A DNA stretch of 43,799 nucleotides from the IMG/VR virus record IMGVR_UViG_3300035698_015001, positions 1 through 43,799 of that record, one strand, 5' to 3'. Both the position numbers and the translations under genes were made by a program. Origin of the DNA: a virus. Positions 35,001-42,169 of this stretch are shown here, piece after piece (the first letter of the stretch is position 1; every line of letters begins with the position of its first letter). Below the pieces are notes generated by a model. It saw nothing but the letters and a program-made list of their open reading frames with translations, had not been told where the DNA came from and searched no databases.

Positions 35001-37776
35001 AGCTGTAAACGGTTGCGTAGACATCATCCGGAAGCTGAAAATATGGGATTGTAATGTTCTCGTCATCACCGTATGGAGCCGTGCCAGAGTTGTAGTAGAA
35101 ACCATATTGACTACTGGTATCTCCCAAAGCATTGGGAGTCCATGTGGCACCAGTCATAAAAAACTCGCCGTTAAAATAATCGCCGTATTGTGCGGTTGGG
35201 ATTCCCTCAATCTTGATGAGGTACCCGGCGGCGTGGTAGTGGGGGCGGTCACAGTAGAAATAGCGGCTACGACCACTGGATTGAAGCCCACGAATCTTGA
35301 CTCGGCGTGCCCCAAGGAAGTATTCATAATCAAGGTCACGCAGAACGGCTGCGCCCTCAGGGCCGTCAGTAGCAGCCTGAGTAAAAGTTTCCTCTGCTGT
35401 AAAAGAAAACTCGTTGACAGATTGAATTCCAGTTATTCTCCAGAAACCATTCCAACGACGGTCAGTGCCAACATCTATTGATGGGAGGCCGCTCACATTA
35501 ACAAACATGTAGTTTTGAAGATTGTGGTTTGCGCTGGTTGTGATGTAGCGAGTTGTTCCAGACGAACGGTAGCTCGTTATTTCCAGCTCCGGGAATGCTG
35601 CCCTCTCTGAGGGACGAGAAACATTGTCGAACAGCAAATACTGAAGAGTATCGAACCCACCGTCCGTGTCGATGTCTACATACTTGTAGGCACCCCCGGA
35701 GTACAAACGCTTCACCTCATAGTCACGAGACTTGGCGTACTCTACAGTTTGACCGCTAACAAACCCGTGGCTCGGGATATAAATACTGTCTTCGAATTCG
35801 TTTACAACTGTGAAGATAAAACTATGGTTTTTGCCTTCGCCGAGAGAGGTCAGGTCAAGGACTGGACCATCAAGAGACTGGCTTAGGGTGAATCTGTTTG
35901 CGTCAATGACCTGTTTGATGTAGTAAGTAGCATTGTCTTGTAGCGGAACAATCTGGTCTTGCTCATTTGTACGATAGCGAACAGGCTGGTTTGCTAAGAA
36001 CCCGTGGTTGGGAATAGTAAAGCTGTTCGTGTCAAGGTTGACTATGACATCGTTAAACCCCTCTGATGTTGCTGAAGAGGCAGCAGTCAAGTTGGCCGTG
36101 GTGAAGGAGGGGTCTGGTGTCGTGCTGATACGAATTGAGTAGTCGTCTATAACGTCAATATAGTAAACCGAAGACTCGTTCAAACTAGAGACCGGTGTCC
36201 CTGAGTAGAAGTAGTTGACAGCCTTACCAGAAAAAAGACCGTGGGGGGATGTGAAATGAATTTGATTGCTGTCTACATCCACAGTTAGGGGGATGACAGC
36301 ATGGTAGGGACTTCCTGTTGGCTCTATTTGAATAGCGTTGAGACCTAGGGCAGCATCTTCAGGAGATGCATGGAGAGAGAATCCGTACACTGAAGACTCG
36401 ACTAAGGACACCGCAATCGAACCTTCTGTGTCAGAAGTGTTGTAGGCAACTGTCGCAATGTTGCGGCCTAGAAGCTGACTTGCACCGTTATATGTTCCAG
36501 TAGAGGTCGCAACATCTGTGGCTGTAGCAATAATCCACGAACCACCGCCGCCACAATAATAGCTGCCAACACGGGCGTTAGTGGAGCCACCCGAGTAGCC
36601 GCCAGCACCCCCGGGGCCACCCCACGATTGCCCATCCGAGCCGCCTGCGCCGCCAAATCCACCGTCTCCGGAAGAAGTACCGGCGCTTAATCCACCGACT
36701 AGGCCATCATTAAAGCCAGCGCCGCCTTGACCGCGCTCAGAGTTTCCACCCCTTGAGTAGAAACCGCCACCGGCCCCACCTGTGGAGCGTCCCGTAGCAC
36801 CTCTACCAAGGAATCCGTCTGTGTAACCCTGCTGTGAGCGACCACCAGTTTCCGTGGTCTGGCCATTTCCGTACTGATTTCGGGCACTGGTGGTGTTAGA
36901 AGAAGCCGAGCCGCCACCAGCAACAAAGAGTGGAATATTTCCAGTCTTACGAACAACAAAAGTTCCACCAGACGATGCTGGCCATGCGGTGTTGTTGGGG
37001 GGAAGTTCGCCGACTTGACCAACAGCGTAAGTAATAGTTTCTCCACGGTTAAGCCGAACTCGGCCTTTAACAACAGCACCAAGACCGGCGAGGTTGTTTC
37101 CGACTCGACCAGAAGCGCCTTTTACGGTGAACTCGTAGATACCGTCAACTGGCACTTGCCAGTCTTGATACCCCTGATAGTCCCCCTGAGTGAGATACTG
37201 AGAGGCCCAAGCAGCCCCCGCATTTGCATACTCTAGGCGAAGTTGGTTAATTGTTGGCCCATAGCGACCTTCTGCCCCGCCCGTTGTGAAGGTGTGGGAG
37301 GTGAAGTTGTATAAAGACGAGCCGCCAAGCCCAGCAAGTAGGTTTTTGACGTAGTAAACATTTCCAGAAATAAGTCCAGTAAGTGGAGTCGCATCTGTCA
37401 CATACTTAACAGCCTGCTGGTCTGCGTATATGACCTGAGACAGGTTGAGCGCCTGATTGTAAACGTTCGGGAAGTTGAAAGTTACAGTTCCTGCACTAAA
37501 GTTTGTAATGTCAATATCAGAACCACCCGCTGCGGTGGCAAACGAGACGCTAAAATCGTCAGCATTTAGGAAATAAACGGTGTCCGTGTCAATACCAACA
37601 AGGTCTCCTGTACCCTCACGAAACACCCAAGCGCTTTCGTTGGTAACTTCTGAAGAGAGCGTGGTGGCGGCGTTGCGCCCCGGGAAATACACAAAATTGT
37701 CATCCAGATTGACGTTTGTCTTCTGGAGAACGTGTGTTCCCGCTCCACCGGCAGCGGTAATGTTTAGCAGTGCCAT
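29095..37776 (-). CDS. Giant modular fibre / adhesin, 2893 residues
   Basis: This single 8.7-kb gene encodes the largest protein here. After an N-terminal region (1-200), residues about 205-425 form a Gly-rich domain (TFVVRKTGNIPLFVAGGGSA, then GGAGGGFYSRGGN) like the glycine-rich domains of ALK-type receptors and of some phage adhesins. The rest is about 20 modules of two kinds. Type A is about 65 residues (TT..HGF.(I/V)GD.V.I......FNGT..I..VPS...F). Type B is about 55 residues ((I/T)P.HGF..G..V.Y..G...I.GL.....YY(V/I)..(V/I)D....(L/I)). The last 150 residues, with MQLRLQEIGVQTNELIDVKI and ending SAKLSWGEAQA, look like a distinct virion or trimer domain. GAGGAG lies ten bases before the ATG, and TATAAT precedes it. 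Confidence 0.88.
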   Translation of the reverse strand: MALLNITAAGGAGTHVLQKTNVNLDDNFVYFPGRNAATTLSSEVTNESAWVFREGTGDLVGIDTDTVYFLNADDFSVSFATAAGGSDIDITNFSAGTVTFNFPNVYNQALNLSQVIYADQQAVKYVTDATPLTGLISGNVYYVKNLLAGLGGSSLYNFTSHTFTTGGAEGRYGPTINQLRLEYANAGAAWASQYLTQGDYQGYQDWQVPVDGIYEFTVKGASGRVGNNLAGLGAVVKGRVRLNRGETITYAVGQVGELPPNNTAWPASSGGTFVVRKTGNIPLFVAGGGSASSNTTSARNQYGNGQTTETGGRSQQGYTDGFLGRGATGRSTGGAGGGFYSRGGNSERGQGGAGFNDGLVGGLSAGTSSGDGGFGGAGGSDGQSWGGPGGAGGYSGGSTNARVGSYYCGGGGSWIIATATDVATSTGTYNGASQLLGRNIATVAYNTSDTEGSIAVSLVESSVYGFSLHASPEDAALGLNAIQIEPTGSPYHAVIPLTVDVDSNQIHFTSPHGLFSGKAVNYFYSGTPVSSLNESSVYYIDVIDDYSIRISTTPDPSFTTANLTAASSATSEGFNDVIVNLDTNSFTIPNHGFLANQPVRYRTNEQDQIVPLQDNATYYIKQVIDANRFTLSQSLDGPVLDLTSLGEGKNHSFIFTVVNEFEDSIYIPSHGFVSGQTVEYAKSRDYEVKRLYSGGAYKYVDIDTDGGFDTLQYLLFDNVSRPSERAAFPELEITSYRSSGTTRYITTSANHNLQNYMFVNVSGLPSIDVGTDRRWNGFWRITGIQSVNEFSFTAEETFTQAATDGPEGAAVLRDLDYEYFLGARRVKIRGLQSSGRSRYFYCDRPHYHAAGYLIKIEGIPTAQYGDYFNGEFFMTGATWTPNALGDTSSQYGFYYNSGTAPYGDDENITIPYFQLPDDVYATVYSFARIDNIETGINGARTRLRFYHTNAGVTQPEELDVSGYVSKRGGYIETRQLTRRTRVFFNLDYQHDRVVGDRITVNSMEDRFRNVFNRQFYVSEIINGDQFYSQLDSPVSIGIESIRFGDAVGNVNQWNDIWINLTEPHGWEGAAYFNMRDFTGQTDKLWSAECNIINRTSTGLRRYITTDNPHRMSTNFRFRLYNFDDGAGNEAEFEGDWVVAGVTNANTFYYDTVIATDGTSNITTTAEEAGVVSGRIRRAYYIDDVYNVGLNWRRRDGNVVRMRFDGVHQMAVGEYVRISNMTGVQAAEFNGEWQITAVPSTYEVEWTSPNTGAIAQLNVDGLMFASRQIRAINEPLFTFAVAGREMLSHNLIQITTEFEHGFDIGMTVNIASMTGTNTGVFNGAFQVASAVDDTHFTLTRPTAANVTGFTVTNRNRASTVCDVTLNTTHNFQVGDTVVISNITGANIESFNGTHIITAVPATNRIQFTDPTGGDGAISAAAVTGTCVLDRVPFAVSTGTLRLNSYDSSGYNIPAYVDLVETANDGYNGIMVTDTGIPGLKNRDTYYVQKVDDNTIRLSEDAGFTKIADIEGVGVGNHSIINKSVSIENDTLTIPNHGFSLAELVEYDTGGGVAIGGLTTATPYYIIPIDGNTLKLATSISNATAGVAVDLTAATTPTGNHTLKSLIRTPDGTYTISSVPTSKTFEVTANGSVPQIVKSFDPQFTLDLEKNVIKVQSHGFLTGTKVTYSANGGTVLGGLTEGTDYYVIAVNKDFLQISDTAERASSGVPLHVLTIGAGSEHLLTSSQINGQITGTGTVSTEVDSVLVNGSGTNFSKILKVGDVFRLFPQDTESKSYFEASDVDTSSDEILTANHPFVTGESVLFNAGTGGRRLGISRILSSGTTRYIYTSETHGFSIGDEVTISGLSSDDKEDFEGTFIINYVNPATFEFRYIAAESFTLAVENQEYGALAIKEGLAGVAPAPLVNDRYYYASRILDSAVRPITSRYRTTNVVRVTTSVAHNLQPGNTVTIADITGIFPEVFNGTHTIIAVPSTTTFEYNSTGANIANLAVTATVTTTSSNFVKLHPTYEDALADTNAIDIATQGSGDQLYLNHLTPAAPIIRIIAALGSDEQVTVTRPYTTAYDNLSYSYPTFVYVRPQGYSLHRPFDGGVEMSTGADTWYGSIVRQTRKYFRYQSGKGIQTSAAVNFKPSIDIETMYRVGSSSVIQVRTRRPHGLINGLFIRIDDAKDQYGVDSPVYNGNFQVTVVDSFNLTVIASQAIVEPVVYGYPRLHVDAWSNGAIRAGMFDFQNGMFYEFDGQKLYAVRRSSTQQIAGTFSALHGSEKVFGTNTAFTTQLTAGQYIVLRGQTYRIADIESNTRLTIKPEYKGSSGNEREFNPTTVVDTATDTFTILSHGYTQDLPIVYNSIDGTPISGLVNGRTYYVQVVTSNTFKLKAAPDAGVTVSLSSQGTTTVHSFTPAKTGIIGTLTVDTKIPQENWSIDPCNGTGPTGYNLDLSKIQMIYMDYSWYGAGKIRFGFKTVEGQVKYIHEFTHNNKLFESYFRSGNLPARYEVTTFANPTYIPSLFHWGTSVIMDGEFDDDKAYLFTKSSQTLNIGGTTSKTFGTNAISTLSDIVNIPSHGFSDGDAVQFVGLGSNGLPQNNNQNPRTEFVSAYHPYNYLINESTYYIKKVDENNISLTLTQADATRTEVPITNITKSNYRVTVDTNGSHGLSVDDYVLINISSQYTNYLAYVGVARVSQIVDANTFRYYQYSYQRTSTAIANPQNSFFQRNMINFYSTGNSQSTYKISPLGSFNNTSGANYQPLISMRLSPSVSEGLTGALGDRDVINRMQLRLQEIGVQTNELIDVKILLNGRLNNLNFIGVESPSLVQVVEHTSNDTISGGIQVYNFKASGQSGEEQTTSVDVGDLFELSNSILGGDSVFPDGPDILTVAVARLTGQETLASAKLSWGEAQA

Positions 37777-37808
37777 TTGCTAGCAGCTCCTCTTCTTAGA
37801 CCTTTATT

Positions 37809-37814
37809 ATTATA
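37809..37814 (-). promoter_or_regulatory. Putative -10 box before the giant fibre gene
   Basis: A perfect TATAAT on the minus strand, preceded directly by TG, lies in the 47-base gap between the two adhesin genes. Its start point would lie about 25 bases before the giant fibre ATG, with GAGGAG in between. The -35 region is weak. It may boost late expression of this very long gene. Confidence 0.4.
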
Positions 37815-37823
37815 CAGCGAGAG

Positions 37824-40295
37824 TTATCTGACGAACACTGCCAAAGCAGTGAACATTCGGTATGAAGTGACGCCTGTGGCGAATCCATATCCCCAGTTGT
37901 GAGCGCCCACACGGAAGGAGTAGTTTGAGGTGTGAGCGTACCCAATCCCGCCACCAAAACGTGTACTGGTGTTCGACGTACCGCCCATACCAATCATTGA
38001 TGCACCGTGACCAGTTACGTTGCTTGATGTAAGGGTGCTAAACCCACCAGTCATGTAACTGTTGATTGTGCCGAAGTTATTTGCTACGTCAGATAGAACC
38101 TTAAAACCGAAGCGTGTTGGTGTCTGAGATTGGAACTGGTATGCCCCTGAAAAAGTCTCCAACTGACGGGTCCACGAATACTCCAGCTGAGGCACTGCTG
38201 GGAACAACCATGTATCTCCATAGGTACTCAAATTTGTTCCACCAGTAACAGCTCTCATGTTTGCAATTTGAGCGTTGTGCCTCCAGCCAACACGTTTAGT
38301 TGTATCAGCAAGTGAAACAACCATTACGTCATTAAATGGGAGCTGGTAAAACAGCTTAGAGAACGAGTCAACGTCGCTGAAGTCGGAGTTAGAACTGTCA
38401 GTAAATAGTGTGTCGAACTCTGAGTCTTGTTCCCAAGCCCAACCGTCCCAAGTGGCACCGTATGTATAGGCGGCTCCAGAATGGGGGGCCACGCCGGGGC
38501 GACCAATATATGGGCTAAGTAGAGTGTTGTAAGACAACTTCATCAGCTGAGTCCAGCCGCCGCCTTCAAGACTCATATCGCAGTACGTTGGGTATGCGCT
38601 TGATGCTCCCAAAGGTTTAATCCAGTAAGTACCGCTTGTGGCAGAAGGGTTGTCGTTCAGAATCTGCTGAGCGCTGACAGCAGCACGGGCTTCAGTGCTT
38701 CCGTCAAGAACAAAACCCTTTGTAGTTGTTAGTCGAATGTGGGTTCCGTCTGGGTAGACATTTTGAACGTAGTAATAATTTTGAGCGGCCTCTGATGTTG
38801 TAATCGCCCCACCAGCTGGGTACGAGTACAAAACCATGTCTGATTCTTCAAAGTCATGCCCCGGAACAGCAAGAATATCTTTGTCAAGAGAGACTGAAGT
38901 GGCGGCTAGGGTTTGTGTCCCTGTTCCACCACTAATAGCAGTAAGAGTTGCTCCACCCGGAGTGTCCGTAATATTAATAACACTGGCTGATGGGTTGCCA
39001 GCTGTGACCCAGTAAGTGGTGTTGTCGGTGAGGCCGGTGGCAGCAGCTCCGTCTGTGCTGTAGAACACCATTTGACCAGTGGCCCAGTTGCTGTCGCCGC
39101 TTAAGGCAAGATTCCCAAGACCACTGATGCTGTTAATTGTGAAAGAAGCGCCCTCAGAATTGTCGCCATCGAATTCGTAAGATGTGCTCCTTGAGATGGT
39201 CAAAGAAATTTGACTGTCAAAGTCTTGGTTGTTACCAGCAAACTCTGCAACTAAATCTGCAATCTGGAAGGTCCCAGTCATTGCTGACGTAAGGTCTATT
39301 GCGGGTCCATTAGGGGTTTCGCTAACAGTAAATGTCGAAAGAGCGCTTCCAAGGGAACCCGTTCCCTTTAGAAACACAACTCCACGAGGGTTGGTAGCAA
39401 AATAACCGCTAGACGCAACTACATCGTAATAAAGAGGGGTTCCAATAGGTCGATTTTCGAATGTCTCCGTGGTGTGTCCGACGGTGATTGAGTCGCTCTC
39501 AACGCTAGTACCTGCAACTGTGCTCCCCGCAGAGGAAGGAGGAAGGCTTGCAACTCTATTAGAGAAGTCGTAGTTGGTCGATACTACTGAGTTTGCTGCG
39601 TCAAAAACACGAGCTGTTGAGTTGTTGCTGGAGTCGAAAGTCTTGGCAAGAGTGTTTGTTGAATCAAACTCCTGAGAGATAGTGGAGTTCAGGTTCAAAA
39701 AGTAAAAAGGCGTGTTAACACCAAAACCGTGAGGACTTTCCGTTGTAACAGTCAGAATCGAAGGAGTTGCTGCGTTGGTCTCCAAACCCTGCGAGTCGGC
39801 AATGCGAATCTGAGAGCCTTGGAAGAACTCACCGGTCACGATTGAGGTATATAGGTCCTCGATGGCGGCTGTAGAAAACTGATTCTCTTTGGCAAGAAAT
39901 GTGAAGGTTCTGGCCGTTGGAACCGAGTTGATAATGTAGGCACCGTCTGCAGTAACAGACTTTGTACCATTGACGTTGATAGGAATACCTACAGAAAGAC
40001 CGTGGTCTAGTTTAGTTGTGACCGTTATCTCTCGGGAACCCTGAATTGTGTTAATTGCCGTGATATTGGGGATAGTCGTGTCACCCGACTTCGAAAAGAA
40101 CGAAGGGGTGTTGTTGATTAGCTCTAGAGTCTCCCACTTGGTTGGCTGAAGCCCATACTCAAAGTCGGTATCAATAAGGTTAGCTGGCGTGGATACACGC
40201 AGCTTAGTTACTGGGTCGATAAACTCTTTCGGGAACGAGATTTCGCCACCAGTGCCGCCACCAGTGCCGCTGCTACCACCGAGAAAACCGGGCAT
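37824..40295 (-). CDS. Fibre / adhesin with fibrinogen-like C-terminal domain
   Basis: The 823-residue protein begins with a Gly-rich leader (MPGFLGGSSGTGGGTGGEIS). It then has a type A module (TVTTKLDHGLSVGIPINVNG, about 80-130) and later two type B modules (about 405-490). A mid-region contains repeated FDS and FDA units (EFDSTNTLAKTFDSSNNS). From about residue 540 the sequence matches a fibrinogen-like domain: ILNDNPSATSGTYWIKP, YCDMSLEGGGWTQLMKL and later GWRHNAQI. Fibrinogen-like domains bind carbohydrates or acetylated groups in animals and also occur in bacteria and phages, so a host-glycan-binding tip is likely. AGAGG lies nine bases upstream of the ATG. Confidence 0.86.
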   Translation of the reverse strand: MPGFLGGSSGTGGGTGGEISFPKEFIDPVTKLRVSTPANLIDTDFEYGLQPTKWETLELINNTPSFFSKSGDTTIPNITAINTIQGSREITVTTKLDHGLSVGIPINVNGTKSVTADGAYIINSVPTARTFTFLAKENQFSTAAIEDLYTSIVTGEFFQGSQIRIADSQGLETNAATPSILTVTTESPHGFGVNTPFYFLNLNSTISQEFDSTNTLAKTFDSSNNSTARVFDAANSVVSTNYDFSNRVASLPPSSAGSTVAGTSVESDSITVGHTTETFENRPIGTPLYYDVVASSGYFATNPRGVVFLKGTGSLGSALSTFTVSETPNGPAIDLTSAMTGTFQIADLVAEFAGNNQDFDSQISLTISRSTSYEFDGDNSEGASFTINSISGLGNLALSGDSNWATGQMVFYSTDGAAATGLTDNTTYWVTAGNPSASVINITDTPGGATLTAISGGTGTQTLAATSVSLDKDILAVPGHDFEESDMVLYSYPAGGAITTSEAAQNYYYVQNVYPDGTHIRLTTTKGFVLDGSTEARAAVSAQQILNDNPSATSGTYWIKPLGASSAYPTYCDMSLEGGGWTQLMKLSYNTLLSPYIGRPGVAPHSGAAYTYGATWDGWAWEQDSEFDTLFTDSSNSDFSDVDSFSKLFYQLPFNDVMVVSLADTTKRVGWRHNAQIANMRAVTGGTNLSTYGDTWLFPAVPQLEYSWTRQLETFSGAYQFQSQTPTRFGFKVLSDVANNFGTINSYMTGGFSTLTSSNVTGHGASMIGMGGTSNTSTRFGGGIGYAHTSNYSFRVGAHNWGYGFATGVTSYRMFTALAVFVR

Positions 40296-40341
40296 TATTC
40301 ATTACCTCTTTCACACCAAAACAGCCCAACAAGTAGGATAG

Positions 40342-40373
40342 CACCGGAGTTCCGGTGTGATTCCGCAGGAACT
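40342..40373 (-). promoter_or_regulatory. Two alternative hairpins upstream of the fibrinogen-like fibre gene
   Basis: The 93-base spacer holds a perfect 7-bp dyad CACCGGA/TCCGGTG (40342-40348 and 40351-40357, two-base centre). A second dyad, AGTTCC/GGAACT (40348-40353 and 40368-40373), uses overlapping bases, so the two hairpins exclude each other on the leftward RNA. This could be an attenuator-like element or chance; there is no T-tract. Confidence 0.3.
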
Positions 40374-40388
40374 GAAGAAATTTTCATA

Positions 40389-41039
40389 CTATACACCTAA
40401 CCACCACCCTGTTGAGACTGCGTATGTACTTTGCAGGCCCCGTGGGCCAGTCGGACCGGCCTGACCCCCCTGAGTTCTGACGAAAACACCGTTGTAGTAA
40501 ACATATGTAATCGCACTTCCAGTGTCGAACCAAGTGTCTCCGTCGGTAGCCAACCCGATATCAGGTTGACTCGGACTGGCGGTGAATTTACCTACGGGAC
40601 CAGTTGAACCCGTAGGACCGGGGACTTCAGACTGAGGACCAGTTGAACCCGTTGGGCCGGTCTGACCACGAGGGCCTGTTGGACCCTGAGGGCCAGTTAC
40701 GTTTGAGTCAGCGCCTGTTGGTCCGACGGTGCCCTGTGCACCCAAATCTCCTTGAATACCTTGAGGACCTGTAGGTCCTTGCGTACCGGTTGGGCCTGTT
40801 GGACCTTGAGGGCCAGCGACATTTGAAACCCCACCGGTCGGTCCTTGAATACCTTGAGAGCCGGTGGCTCCTACTGCGCCTGTACTACCGGTCGGTCCTT
40901 GAATACCTTGAGAGCCTTGGGGGCCAGTGGGGGCAGTGCGCTTCAGCTCCCATACGGTGCCTGTCCATACCCAAGTGCTGTTTCCAGCGGTGAATTCCTC
41001 ACCAATTACGGTGGGTGACGGGAAATCAATTGCTGTCAC
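40389..41039 (-). CDS. Short collagen-like fibre protein
   Basis: The 216-residue protein starts at a GTG with an ideal AGGAGG six bases upstream (41046-41051 on the complementary strand). The N-terminus is [20 protein letters not shown] followed by [10 protein letters not shown], a small beta unit common at the start of phage collagen fibres. Residues about 35-150 are GPTGPQG-type triplets with Gln-rich positions ([10 protein letters not shown]). A short C-terminal domain, [20 protein letters not shown], is followed by a last GPTGPRG and a WWLGV tail. It could be a short shaft that attaches to another fibre. A 54-codon gene lies just upstream. Confidence 0.85.
   Translation of the reverse strand: MTAIDFPSPTVIGEEFTAGNSTWVWTGTVWELKRTAPTGPQGSQGIQGPTGSTGAVGATGSQGIQGPTGGVSNVAGPQGPTGPTGTQGPTGPQGIQGDLGAQGTVGPTGADSNVTGPQGPTGPRGQTGPTGSTGPQSEVPGPTGSTGPVGKFTASPSQPDIGLATDGDTWFDTGSAITYVYYNGVFVRTQGGQAGPTGPRGLQSTYAVSTGWWLGV
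40833..40916 (-). repeat. Exact 30-bp direct repeat in collagen-coding DNA
   Basis: Identical 30-base units at 40833-40862 and 40887-40916 give a 54-base period, or six collagen triplets (QGIQGPTG type). The unit begins ACCGGTCGGTCCTTGAATAC on the plus strand. Confidence 0.82.
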
Positions 41040-41073
41040 TGTACTCCTCCTCTCTCTCTATTCTCTAAATTTA

Positions 41074-41238
41074 CTATAGTTGTGGTTCTGGGACGCCTGC
41101 GTTTTTTCTTGCAACATAAGCCTCGGCCCAGTTGATGGCTGCTTCGAGGCTCTCCCACGGACCGGATTCATCGATAACATTGTCATACAACAGAATCTGT
41201 ACCAATGGTCCATCTGGGATAACTACATATGTAAACAT
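41074..41238 (-). CDS. Small 54-residue protein between fibre genes
   Basis: This short reading frame fills most of the gap between the propeller gene and the short collagen fibre. It starts with ATG at 41238, has AGGAG about eight bases upstream and ends with TAG at 41074. The predicted protein is acidic, begins MFTYVVIPDGPLVQILLYDN and contains WESLEAAINWAEAYVARKN, an amphipathic helix with aromatic residues. It has no membrane segment or cysteine. Placement, strong binding site and sensible amino acid composition support a real gene. A role in fibre folding or attachment is possible but unproven. Confidence 0.72.
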   Translation of the reverse strand: MFTYVVIPDGPLVQILLYDNVIDESGPWESLEAAINWAEAYVARKNAGVPEPQL

Positions 41239-41249
41239 CTCTATATCTC

Positions 41250-42167
41250 CTATACCGAATACGCAATTTTTCCGGAGGCCCCAACAGCAATACCAATGCT
41301 GTCTTGCAATAAGACATCATTTATATTGTCAAGACCAAAATTTGAAGGCCGTTGCGTCCAACCAACGCCACTGAGAGAAGTTGCCAACTTTCCGGCTGTG
41401 CCACCAGCAACATAGCTTTCCGAATTTGCATCTACGGAAGTAATTCTAAAGGCTCCAAAAGAGGGAGGGGGGAACACCTGAGCCCATGAAGTTCCATCAG
41501 ATGATGTAGCAATTTTTCCGGAATCACCGACAGCAATAAACTGAGTTCTGCTGTCGTTAGCCACCACATCGTTAATAGTATCGTAAACAAACGAAGAAGT
41601 TCTCTGTGTCCAGCTAAGCCCGTTCGTAGATGTAGCAAGTTTTCCGTCGTATCCCACAGCAACAATCAAAGTTTCAGTTGCGTAGACCTCATTTATAAAT
41701 GAAGTCCCGAAGGAAGAGGCTCTTAGTACCCACTCAATTCCATCAACCGAGGTCGCTAATTTTCCTGAACCGCCGACGGCAACCCAAAGTGAAGCAGATG
41801 GTGCATAAGTTATTCCCAGAACGGCGCTAGCTCCAAACCCAGAAGTCCTCAGAACCCATGTGGTTCCATCAGTTGATGTAGAAACTTTTCCAGAACTTCC
41901 GCCAATTACATAAAGACCGTCGTAGTACGCAGAAGAGTAGATATTGCTTGTGCTAAAGTTTGATGTTTGAGCAGTCCAAACAAACCCGCTGTCAATGGAA
42001 ACGGCTACTTTTCCTGAGTTTCCAGCAACAACGTACTGACCAAAATTGTTGGATGAGATTGTGTTAATGGTCGTTGTTCCAAAAGTCGAGTCGACAACAG
42101 AAGCCCACCCCGCCGAAACAAAGGGTACGGGGAGAGTTGCGTGCATCGCATGAGTTGAAATAATCAT
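41250..42167 (-). CDS. Seven-repeat beta-propeller adhesin
   Basis: From the ATG at 42167 the protein has 305 residues. An in-frame TTG at 42200 would overlap the upstream gene, so the ATG two bases after its stop is preferred. Seven copies of a roughly 40-residue unit end in GKVA(V)S, GKVSTS, GKLATS, GKLATS, GKIATS, GKLATS and GKIAYS. Each is followed by a DG..W turn and a strand such as INDVV or ITYAP. This fits a seven-bladed propeller of the BNR/WD type, with the last strand closing the ring. Lack of the Asp-box consensus and catalytic residues argues against sialidase activity. It probably binds host glycan or another fibre. Confidence 0.82.
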   Translation of the reverse strand: MIISTHAMHATLPVPFVSAGWASVVDSTFGTTTINTISSNNFGQYVVAGNSGKVAVSIDSGFVWTAQTSNFSTSNIYSSAYYDGLYVIGGSSGKVSTSTDGTTWVLRTSGFGASAVLGITYAPSASLWVAVGGSGKLATSVDGIEWVLRASSFGTSFINEVYATETLIVAVGYDGKLATSTNGLSWTQRTSSFVYDTINDVVANDSRTQFIAVGDSGKIATSSDGTSWAQVFPPPSFGAFRITSVDANSESYVAGGTAGKLATSLSGVGWTQRPSNFGLDNINDVLLQDSIGIAVGASGKIAYSV

Positions 42168-42169
42168 TA

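Noticed and set aside
34450-35481. A 343-codon plus-strand open frame inside the giant fibre gene
   Set aside because: It is antisense to conserved modules, has no binding site or recognisable domain, and its composition looks like a shadow frame.
41250-42167. Sialidase activity for the propeller protein
   Set aside because: No Asp-box consensus (S.D.G.TW in standard form) or catalytic Arg triad was seen, only the propeller-like repeat.
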